Source of the DNA: Galerina marginata
Taxonomy: Eukaryota; Basidiomycota; Agaricomycetes; Agaricales; Galerinaceae
NCBI GenBank assembly: GCA_023014335.1
Contig: JAECYW010000011.1
Span: 62,001 to 126,000 of the forward strand
Length of the DNA: 64,000 bases
Reading direction: 5' to 3'
Under the pieces are notes generated by a model. That model was not told the DNA's origin, made no database searches, and saw only the letters and a list, made by a program, of their open reading frames with translations. Made by a program: the position numbers and the translations under genes. Below, one piece after another: positions 54,301-64,000 of the stretch (the stretch's first letter is position 1; every line of letters starts with the position of its first letter).

Positions 54301-57300
54301 TACTCAAGTAGTCGACATGACTCTGATCCTTATAATTCGTCTCCAGAATGCGCGACATTGTACAACCGGCGGAAGCCGATCCGACATAGCCGCCATCAAT
54401 ATTCTCAATTTAGCCTTACCGGAGTCATTTTTGGAAACGCCTCTGCTAACACTCGCTTCGGTTCCTCGTGGGCCACACTCCCCCCCTTCATCGGCAGCCA
54501 TTCACATTCGATTCAACATCACCCCATCAACATATACATGAAGTTTTGAAGGATTGTCAGCACGGATCAGGCTATGTTCATATTTCGTATTATTCCCCTT
54601 ATTTCTTCAATTTCAAATTGTCTTATCTCGATTTAAGTATCACTCATTCTAGCTTTCCCAATTCGTTCCTTCCATTCCCTCGGACATGGCTTGCGAACAT
54701 AGAAGGAAAAACGAGTCCTCACGCTCCCATTCGACGAATTTCGGCTGCGAACACCGTCGGGGTCCGGTGTGCTGTCTGGTCAACAGCTTTTCGTAACCCT
54801 CACGCCATTATTCCTCGTCTCGATGTCACCAGGTCAACGCGCCAATCGGGAGGAGTCTGTCCAGAAGTTTAGCAGGCTTGGTACGCTCTTATTTTGTCAA
54901 ATTTCCACATGGACTCTTAGGTACAATCACCATCCCTTCCTATTTTTGTTCTTTCATCTTTCTATTTCGCTTTCTTTTGCATTCTAACACCTCGCCAAGC
55001 ATCGTAGAATTATTTCTATTGCCTTATCTTGTTTCTATGGCGGTCTAGGCTTCCTTCGACCTTTCCGCTACCTAACAGAGAACACATTTCTCCACCACTC
55101 CATTCTCTGAACTACTCGAGTCTTTGATTATTTCTTCCTGCCCATTTTTTTGCTATGGTTTTGGATAATTTTTACTGCAGAGCTTCAAAGCATTTCTATG
55201 AAATCACGACAGTCTCGAGATCCGCTTTTTGGATAAAAGATTATCTTGATTTCGTACGTCGGCCTATCGGGCACAAATACTCTTTATTTCGTCTAGTGCT
55301 GGCGGTAAGATTCAACTTCTATTAGATTGTATTGCGGAAATTCTGAGCGAAGACAATCTAATTGCAGGACAATCCCGCTCCCACCCCCCGCAGTCAGTCT
55401 ATTGGGTTATAAGTATTAACAATATCTTCAAGGTATCGGGCTTTATAACGGTAGTACCGATTGAAGAAGTTACACACAATTCGTCGATTTTCCATGGTAC
55501 TCCCACTATTCTCATGTAATAGGTTTTAGGGATATGTCCTTAGCACGAGGACCGCCTGTAACGAATCCATTGACACAGCCTGACGTTTGGAGGGGGTAGG
55601 CCCGAGAGATGTTTGTTGGAAAAGTGGTTAGGACAATTCATTTGTTAGTTTTAATCGTGGACCTGTTAAGTGACGAAGTGAGTATGCATTTGGGGTAGTA
55701 TTTATATGTTGCTCAATCAAGTGCCTTTCGATAAAGGATCGAAGTTGACGCCACAGCTTTCTAAAAATAGCTTGTGGGAACTCGCTTATGATCCTTGATC
55801 GCTGCCATCAACAGCGCGCTCGACACCTCGACATTGACCAGCGCGGTCAACATCCTCACATGTGCTCCACAAGATTAACAATGTTTTCTGCAGGCAACCT
55901 TCTGACTGCTTCCACCTCTCTGGAATAGGTCTTATGACGAATGCCATCCATCCACCGATATGGCCCTTCACACACACGGGCAACCTCCTGCGCCGATCCT
56001 TCTCTCGAATAGTCATCATCTCTCGCCGTTTTTGCTAGTCTACGAAACGATGCTGGGCATCGACAAGGACAGGCAGCTCTGGCTTGAGGCTCGTGTTGTT
56101 TGACTGCTCGTGGGCCACAGGGAGGATATGCTATGCGCTTGTGTTCATTGATTCCGAGCAGGTGTGCTCTCTTTTCAGTGATGGTATGCGGATTTCTTGA
56201 TCCATAACTAGCTATGCATAACTCCTCCCATCTTCATAGATTAACCTTGGAGATGACGAAATCGCCGTTGTCACGGGAAGACCTCCAGGAGGACGCGATC
56301 TCCCTGCCACCGTACGGCTCGAACTGCAGCGCCAACCATCAAAGGTACGCTCTATTTACATCCTCGCCAATATAGCCAACCGTTTCCCGATTAGTTCTTG
56401 GCTCTGCGTACCTTTACAATCCGGAACATAGGCCACAATTCTTACGTTCAATTCTTCCCGTAAGTTTTGTCCTACTTTCTTTCATCCCTGGCCTATGTTT
56501 TATTGATACCATTCATAGGACTCGTTCAATGCTGCACTACTTTCGCCTTCCTTAGGCTATTAGACCAATAGGAACGCGGCTACTTTCCTGTCCGTTCGTA
56601 TTCGACTCGTATTCTTTTGTCCACTTATCGCCCTTATCAGAATTTTTTTAGTCTTTCCCGGTTCCATAACTGATCGCCCCGACATTTCGAATCGACTTTG
56701 CGTTTCCACAGTAAGTATCGAGCATGCATCTTTCGTTTCCCTCTTTTCGCCGTATCTCACTTTCTTTTAGTTTACGTCTTCGGTCATATACATCCACGAC
56801 GAAATTGCAACCCACCTGGGTAAGGTTCAAACCCTCCATCATTGTCGTTCGCTTTCTGACTCCAATTTCAAGTCATAAGCTTGGAATGGTCCGTGCTCCT
56901 TCCCTATCTCGCCTCGCTTGTCAAATTCTACCCACATTTGAGCAGCTAAGGTGCTAGAAAGTACGTTCTTGCTGCTTAGTCCAACGCTGAAGCTGTCAGC
57001 GTGGTTACTGGAGCATAAGGCGGCACGTTCGTGGCCTTCTCAATCTACCCCAAGATTCAGACATCCCGCGGCGTGCCTTTTATCTGCCTGTGTTGCGGAC
57101 ATGACTAACCTCCTACTCACGGGGCCTACGCTTAACTGTGAAATCTTAAACGCGTGGTCGAGTTCTTTCTTATAAGGTGTACATCTGACCTTGTCTTGAT
57201 TTGTGTTTTCTTCTGCTCATTATCAAGTCTCTATAGATCCTTTCTTGGCTTTTAGAAGCGGGAATCTACAGACCTATTCATAAATTTTAACTAGTTCCAC

Positions 57301-57409
57301 CACCAAAGACCAAATTACCATTAGTTTGTTATTCATTCAATAGGAGGTACGTGCCTTTCTCCCATTGCTTTCCTCCTGCGTTAAACCGTCAACTTCTGCT
57401 TACAGCTAC
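54301..57409. other. no recognised gene; contains repeat family A fragments
   Basis: 55140-55310 matches 36960-37130 (family A). Elsewhere, C/T-rich stretches and short frames only. 56246-56345 is open in the plus frame for about 35 codons (LGDDEIAVVTGRPPGGRD...) flanked by intron-like signals and may be a gene relic, but I cannot identify it. Confidence 0.4.
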
Positions 57410-57411
57410 TA

Positions 57412-57794
57412 CAGTCATCCACCGGCTAATGTTACACTGAAAGTTAAAAATCAAAATGAAAAATTTTCATCGCACTTTTTCCCAATAAAAACCATATGAT
57501 AATTCTTTATAATTCTGTTAGTTCCTTCAGTCAAAATTTCAGGTGATCTTATTCACTTCTCGCAAAGTTATTCCCAAAACACTGGTGTAACACTGAGTAG
57601 TGAGCCAATTTGAGGGACTTTGGGTTCGCCATTCCTCAGTCAATTTTGATTCGTTCCCTCTGAAATTTTACAAGGTAATAGAGAACATATACAGCTCACA
57701 GGAAAATTTTATTTCATCAAAAAATACCCATTTTTGGTTGAGTTATGAAGGTGTAACACTCAGTGGTGGCGTAACATTAGCCGGTGGATGACTG
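57412..57794. mobile_element. Tc1/mariner-type MITE (383 bp)
   Basis: Perfect terminal inverted repeats of 24 bp starting CAGTCATCCACCGGC (57412-57435, inverted at 57771-57794), flanked by TA on both sides (57410-57411, 57795-57796), the target preference of the Tc1/mariner superfamily. The interior is A/T-rich and noncoding. GTGTAACACT occurs twice more internally (57582 and 57750). No cognate transposase is in the window. Confidence 0.88.
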
Positions 57795-57796
57795 TA

Positions 57797-60179
57797 CAAA
57801 ACCACGGACTCCAAATCGCCAAAATTGAGTCCTTTAATCACTATCCACCTATGCCTTCAGACTCTTGAACGGAGCATGTAAGACCACCAAGGACTGACGA
57901 ACGCTGAACCGTTGGCGGGCATTTAGGAGCGTAAGGCGACTGGACTTCGCGAGTTCTGTTCGTTATTTTTTTTCGGCGTCGTATTTTAATTCTGAACGTA
58001 TCCCCGCAGATGAATTAAACTCGCTTTCACCGGGAGTTTATCCAGCGCCTGTTCTTTTTCTCGAGTCGATACCTGTCGGCATAATATTGGCTACACGCGT
58101 CCTATTATTTTAATTCTCTCAATTACACGTGTACTCATTGTTCGGAATCGTTACAGCTAGTGATGTTCGATCAGGTATCAGACCGGTTTAGAATGTACAT
58201 CCGATGCTCACTCATTGAGTTAATTTTATTCGGTTAGGCGCAGTATCACGACGGTTGGACATCACTCTTCAAAGAGGTGGTTTAATATACCTTAAGAGCT
58301 CTTGGAAACGTTGGATACCTCAAGAACGCAAACGACTCTTACACGCCATGATTGACAGCGCTTGACCCCATTTTTACGACTCTGCCGTATTGGGTTTGGC
58401 CTTCGAAAAGGAAATTTGGAATTCAGCTCAGTCGGTTCTTTGCATTGGCTTAGCTCATTTGCACTCTCGTTTGGGAATTGTACTGTCTATTTTAAAGGAG
58501 GGCACAATGGATGGTATCTAATTGTACGGTGGATGAGGACAAGGACGAAAATGGTCCTGGCTAGCTTAGACCACATAGCACTGACAACACGAATTCGACG
58601 GTGCGTAAGCATGAGTTCCCAATTATATTCCAAAAGTGCAACGAAATAATGAAGAGGACGTGTTCTTTTTCAACGAGAGTATCTAAATTGGCAAAGATAT
58701 TTGAAGATTTATCTCAAGATTTATTCGTCTAGTCACACCGTTTGGGCATTGCTTACTCGCGACTACTATTGCTCTAGTGAATGTACATTTTCCGCAGTGG
58801 GCATCACCTTCGGTAAGGATGGAGATTGTCTGACCGCAGCAAAAATAGTCCAGTCATTTCGGCGATTTCCCAAGTACTTGATTGTACAAAAAACGCTGCA
58901 ATGACAACAATACGACGACGAAAAATAAACGATGTCGCGGGATCTAGAGGCATTTAGGAAGCTAGGTGGAGAAAAAAAGTAATCGAAGGAGTCGCCGTTG
59001 AATGTTGAAGCTTTGAAGGGGCAGGGGAGTAGCTTGGCGAGAAGGCCTGCAGCCTGAGGCCAAGTAGCGTCAGATGGAAATAAAATACTGGGAGGCGTAA
59101 AAACATTAGCGACTGCGGATAGATTTAATGTGGATTATGGACGGTGTAAGTACTATTACTTGACTATTGCCTCAGCGTTCTTCTGGACTTTGGTATTATG
59201 GGGATGTTCAACGCCCGTTCGGAAATCGTGATGTTTGGTCATGTTTATCCCCTGATCAAACGTGAATCTCGTCGGTTCCTGCTTCTACTTCTCGAATTCG
59301 GGCACACAACTTCGATATTTCGTCCTGTAAAATTGTAGACGTCTTTATGTAGCACTAAAGCATCTACAGGTAGAATTTTAGCCAGAAATATTAATGTCAT
59401 TGATGACAATTCCGTTGTTCAAATATTACCTCAGAAGCATGCAAATGGTCAACTATTCCGCCTTGATAAATTCCCCATAACTTCTAAAAATCATGAAACT
59501 CAACAGAATAGATCTTTCGCATATTTTAAGTAGATTAGCCGTCTCATTTTATCATAGCATGCCAAAATTTGAGCAAACGAGCTCATCAATGATGCGCATG
59601 ATGACAGGCCTACCAAAATGTTATCACAATTTTAAAACTTCAAACATCAGATTTTTCCAAATATAAATGCATTTACATATCGAGCCTTCGGCCCTCCTAC
59701 GTCATTCTTTGGGACAACTTGATTATCGTATTATGGTAAGGAGAGAAATCTCAAAAGCACGTGACTGTCCGAATTATGACAACGACTCAGAGCGATTTTC
59801 ACTTTCTTCATTCCATATCGACTCAAGCGACATTATTGGCGTGTTTTTCTTTTGTACCACTCTCAGAACCTACTGTTAAACGCTATCGTAGACAAGCCGC
59901 CTCACAGCTATCCGAACCGCCCCGGAAATCCGATTGGATCGGCCTACATGACCACCGTCCGATCCGCAGCCCCACCTGCTGGATCCCGCCCGTCTATTCT
60001 CAGTGTCTTTTTCTGCTCTAGTGAAGAATTGGGCTTCTTTATGAGATATTCGATGGCTGAACCCGAAGTTGTGGCAGGACAAGCCGCCGAACGCCCTGCA
60101 GAACATTGACCAGGGCACGAGAAACGACTAGTCGGGCGAGGACGGCAGTGGGGTAGAGAGTCCCGAGAACGGGCCTAAA
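57797..60179. other. no recognised gene
   Basis: Low-information sequence with short frames (95 codons at 58362 plus, 67 codons at 58701 plus). A pair of short inverted repeats (AGTGATGTTC at 58160, GGACATCACT at 58257) lacks a target duplication. The last 300 bp may include decayed 5' sequence of the Lon pseudogene. Confidence 0.4.
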
Positions 60180-61060
60180 ATGCGTTCCGAGCCTGCCCGT
60201 CCCTTGTATACATCGCCAGCTGATGGCTCTTCGACGCACGATGATGCCAACATCCCGTCGTCACCCTTTTTCCTGCCCCCCGCCCTCTTATCCAGGCTCG
60301 ATAGCCAAGCTGCCCATGCCCGATATCTATTGGCGGGTCCTCGGGCTCCTCATCGCCCACCAGCCAGTGTTTCCCGTGTTCTACAAGGCCGTCATCGCGC
60401 ACGAGCCAGTGGTGTGTCTACCATCGAGGAGATAGTGAAGCGGCGGCAGCTGTCCTTCGTGGCGCTGGGGAGAAGGTTTTTCAGGTCCATTTTGGGTGGG
60501 ATGACGGATGTGGCGGTGATGGGGCATAGAAGGACGCTGTCGGCGTATTGATGAAGTCTCTGAGATTGGGAGGAAGATACACAGGGACCCCGCCCGCGCC
60601 CAGCTCGAAATGCTTGACCCGAAGCAGAACATCAGTTTCGTCGACCATCAGTACGTTCTTCTGTTCCCTCCCTTGTTTCGACATTATACTTACCTTTTAT
60701 TCTACAGCGTGGACGTCCTCGTCGACCACTCTTGCATGGTCTTTGTCAGCATCACTAACACCCTGGACACCATCCCCGCGCCGCTCCTTGACCGCATGGA
60801 GGTGCTCAAGGTCTTAGGCTACGTGTCTGAAGAGAAGGTCGCCATCGCATCAGGTACCTTGGCCTGCAGGCGGAGGAGGCGGGCGAGCTGGCTTTTCTGG
60901 GTGTTGAGGTGATGCTAGGGGCAGTCGACGCGCTGATAAAGTACCATTCGAGGAAAGCGGAATCAGGAGGTTGAAGAAGCGTATCGAGATGGTAAGTTCG
61001 GGTGTTTGCGTGCGAGCAGTGAAGCTGACGATGTTGGAACAGATATATAGTTGTTACTAT
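60180..61060 (+). pseudogene. Lon-type ATP-dependent protease pseudogene
   Basis: Remnant of a mitochondrial Lon protease (AAA+ serine protease). Recognisable in order: the start of the Lon N domain (PDIYWRVLGLL, QPVFPVFYKAVIAHEP, about 60320-60410); a jump to the end of the ATPase core (GGMTDVAVMGHRRT, about 60495-60535, family GG.RDEAEIRGHRRTY); MLDPKQNISFVDH (about 60609-60647); an intron about 60650-60708; then ITNTLDTIPAPLLDRMEVLK...GYVSEEKVAIAS, DALIKYHSRK and LKKRIEM with an intron at about 60991. The Walker A/B part of the ATPase is deleted, frames shift between segments, and the catalytic Ser-Lys domain is not seen. No full-length Lon is in the window. Confidence 0.75.
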
Positions 61061-62690
61061 TCACCCACGTCACCCTCAGCCAGTCAAAAATCAACATCTC
61101 AAACCCCGGAACGTGTCCATTTTTCCTCCTATTTTTTCTTTTGTTTTCAGCGCGTGTGCTACGCCCGTATTGCCAGCCCTCGCCTGCCAACCATAATGGC
61201 CTCGCCCCCTCGCCTGTTCCACCACACTGCGTTTGGGCAATCATACCGCACCCGGTTTCACTCCTGACTCTTTTTTTTCCGCTCTATCTATCATGTACGG
61301 CTCTTCTGTGCGGTTTCGGATTTCGTGCCTTTTCTTTCATCCTGGCTGACGTATCTTTTGCTTTTGCTTACACAGATTGATATAGAGATCCTGGTCCATG
61401 TACGCGAATACGTATCCGAACATACGACTGGTTTATACGAGTTTTTCTATCAGGAATTAAAACCCGTGCGTCTTCTTCTTTCCTCTTTCTCTTATTTATG
61501 GCTGTGCTGACATGCTTCATTCGCTGCGGTAGAGACTTTTATTTCGATGGTGTCTTTAGCGACATCATCATCGACAATGCCATTATCTGCAGCATTCACA
61601 ACCACTCTTGCCCAATCCCAGCGCCAAGGTTCGCTGGCGTTATCTTCGTTTTTGTTAGCTGCTGCACCTCGAACGGAAGTACCAGCACAACGACGACGAG
61701 TACAAGCACCCTGCCGCTGACGAAATCTCCTCATGCGCCTCCTCTTTCGCCGACACTGCTGGTGCCTTCTATGCCGCTCACGAAGAGGTTCGCGGGCCGT
61801 GTGCCTGCTCCCCTGAATTGAACAGGCTCGTCCCCAGCTTCGTCCCCAGCATCGGGACTGGCATCAACAGCCGCAGCCAGATCGTCAGCTGGGAAAGCAA
61901 ACTACGCTACACCCCATGCTCGGTATCTTACCGCCCGTCTCTCCTCATCCCTCCCGACCAAATACGACTTCCAACACGACGCATGCTCGTCCTCAGTACA
62001 CCCTTGGCCCACGCCCGAAGCCAGTGGCTCCCAATTCGTCACTGCTTCCCATCCCTCCACTGAGACTGGATTCGAAGCAGGAGCAGGAGCGTGGACGTTG
62101 GCGGTGCCTGAGTTGCCGTCGATCATAGCGATGGTGAAATGGCTTCTGTTAAAGCCCCCTCTGTGATGTATAGTGGGATCGTAGCTCCTATCACCACCAG
62201 CGGACTGGGGTTCACGGGCGGGAGCGATTCGTAGAGGTGGAGCAGCGATAGCAGGGCTGCCGCTGCCACTGTGTCTGCAGCGATTGGGTGCAGAAAGGGG
62301 AGGAATGGGCATTCTGGAGCTGGAGCTGGGATCGGGATTTCAGCGCAATTCGCCAAGGTTCTGTTTCTATAACGAAGGCGGCTGGATTTTACGCATACAT
62401 GCGCCTCTAAGCTTATGCCCCCTCTCGTCCTCCTCGGTCACGATGCGGCACGATGATGTCATTTACAATGAACGTTACGCGATACCTCTCACCATATCCT
62501 TCTCTCTCCCTTCTCTCCACCGACGTTGGCTTGGCGTAACCACAAACAATCGGGCCTTCGCGCAGATGCACGACGCAGGAGTATTTATCATTTTCTCCGC
62601 CTTAGCCGGTGCGTTTTACGATGCCTTCGCCTTTTACTTGAACATTGTCTAACACTGTTCTCTGTGCGTTAGGGCATTGGATTAACGGTT
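61061..62690. other. no recognised gene
   Basis: Short plus and minus frames (up to 136 codons at 61902-62312, minus) with Pro/Ala/Ser-rich low-complexity translation and no motif. It may contain further Lon debris, but I could not match it. Confidence 0.4.
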
Positions 62691-63129
62691 CCGGGGAGAT
62701 AGAAGAGCTGTTGGAGGAGCTCGCGGAGACTTCATGGCTGGTGTCAGACATGTGGGCTGAGACGCATGGATGTGGAGATGGAATCTATGTTAGCAAGCTA
62801 TGGGGAGGAGGAGAAGATATGGGGCTTTCCGGAGCCGCCGGCCCGCCACCTGGATTCGCAGCTTTGAAACCGGTTTCCTGCCCGATAATATTCATCAGGA
62901 TGATTCTCCTCACCATCGTCGGCCTTGGTGGTTTGCGCATCGAAGTCAGTAACCTCTCCTTGCTCGACTTTGAGGTTTCAACGACCCATTTTGCCTTCGC
63001 CAGTTAGCACCATGTCATCACGTTCAAGCTGGGCCTGTACCTGCGGCTCCGATAGCTGCGCCTCGTAACCCCTCCCTCAGCATCTTCTCTTGCCGAGTCA
63101 TTCCTGGAAATCACCGAACGATCCATAGA

Positions 63130-64000
63130 TGAGGCTTATGGGGCCCCAGCCGCCTCCTCCGCCCCCAGTGCTGGAGGAGGTGGCAAGGGCAAGCAGAGGA
63201 GGAACACGGGAACCCTCAGTTTCTATACCCGCAGACGACGACGATCTGGATCATAGCATGAACGCTCCTCTCTCTCCTTCACATCATTTCATACTGACAC
63301 TTCACATAGAGCGAATACACCTTATCAGTATTCCACTCACACTGCACCCGCATCGGCGGCTTGCACTCGTCATCTTCAGTCCTGCCCCCGCCCACCATGC
63401 ACTCTTCCTCCCAGTATAAAATGACCTATCTGGCCTGCGTGACTCCCACCTCCCCAACCAGCCGGGCAGAACGGCGGCGGCGGGCAGCGATATGATGGAC
63501 GTGGACTCTCACGCGCTGGCTGAGCTGTCTGTAGCTCCCCGACCAGCAGGGCCCGGGGCAGTATATCATAGTCGGCAAGCTCACCTTCGTCGGGTCTTGG
63601 GAATGGCGGTATGCTCTGCCGCATACGCCGCCCCCATGCACCGACACTGGCACCCAAACCGGTACCACCAGCAACAGCACTGAGGCATCAACACAAGCTG
63701 CAACGCGCACTTCCAGCAGTCCTCGTGCTCGTACCCGCCCCGCCCCTGCCCGCATTTGCGCCCTCGCAGACCAGACTGGCTTTACGTCTGGTCGCACTGG
63801 CGGATGAAGTGGACGCCCCATCCTCCTTCGCCCGTGAGATGGAGCTAGCCCGTGCTTTACAGTCGCAGAGGGTACCGCGCGTCCCTGAAAATGCGCGTTC
63901 ACCGTTACTGCCCTGACCAATGTTGAGGGCGTCGGTCGGGACTCGGGATGTGGGTGGGCAGGGCCTTCTCTGAAGGTTCGTTCCTTCTATTCAATTATCA
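63130..64000. repeat. repeat family A, copy truncated by the window end
   Basis: 63260-63420 matches 49040-49150 and 49815-49935 (CATACTGACAC-TCA, GCACTCGTC). 63490-63980 matches 50090-50930 (CCCCCATGCACCGACA, GTCGGGACTCGGGATG, GGGCAGGGCCTTCTCTGAAG). It continues beyond the window. Confidence 0.6.

Noticed and set aside
58159..58266. Short element with AGTGATGTYC inverted ends
   Set aside because: Only about 10 bp of imperfect match and no flanking duplication; likely chance.

Overview
The window looks like a gene-poor, transposon-rich stretch of a basidiomycete genome, most likely a mushroom-forming agaricomycete. The evidence is many 50-70 bp GT-AG introns, a basidiomycete-type sesquiterpene synthase, a fungal tetraspanin (Tsp2-like) remnant, NACHT/STAND receptor-like genes, and a transposon set typical of Agaricomycetes (Plavaka, tnp2-type CACTA, Helitron, chromodomain Ty3/gypsy). 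There are no operons, ribosome binding sites or CRISPR arrays, and I found no tRNA or rRNA gene. All work was done by eye; family names rest on remembered family signatures, not searches.

Layout. 1-6.5 kb: two decayed tetraspanin copies, a complete five-exon sesquiterpene synthase (2142-3426, minus) and a hAT-type MITE with an 8-bp target duplication (4712-5268). 6.5-13.15 kb: a Helitron with a long Rep-helicase gene, inserted in a copy of a dispersed repeat that I call repeat family A. 14.19-21.19 kb: a nearly pristine chromodomain Ty3/gypsy element with 404-bp LTRs differing at one base, a 5-bp target duplication, a self-priming type primer site, a gag/pol -1 slippery site, and two extra ORFs after pol. 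22.7-26.1 kb: a seven-exon polytopic membrane protein (DUF4436-like) and a secreted, probably GPI-anchored glycoprotein. 26.8-33.2 kb: a Plavaka unit, with a transposase carrying a late nonsense codon and an intact multi-exon companion gene transcribed divergently. 33.4-39.2 kb: two copies of an orphan 213-residue gene block (one intact, one broken) interleaved with family A repeats.

39.5-54.3 kb: two NACHT paralogues on the minus strand. The upstream one (39.5-42.05 kb) is frameshifted, and its 5' flank is split by a complete 5.6-kb CACTA element (42097-47707) with TIRs, a TGA target duplication, an intact tnp2 transposase and an intact companion gene. The second paralogue (51.56-54.03 kb) has the equivalent uninterrupted flank and so serves as a natural empty site. 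48.5-51.55 kb holds tandem copies of repeat family A. 54.3-64 kb is largely gene-free, with a Tc1/mariner-type MITE (57412-57794), a Lon-protease pseudogene (about 60180-61060) and another family A copy at the right end.

Genes likely to matter to the host are the terpene synthase, the DUF4436-like membrane protein, the glycoprotein, the orphan 213-residue gene and possibly NACHT paralogue 2. Nearly everything else is mobile DNA or its debris. The most notable mechanistic signals are the retroelement's self-priming and frameshift signals with its additional zinc-knuckle ORF, and the two DNA transposons that each pair a transposase with an intact non-transposase gene.
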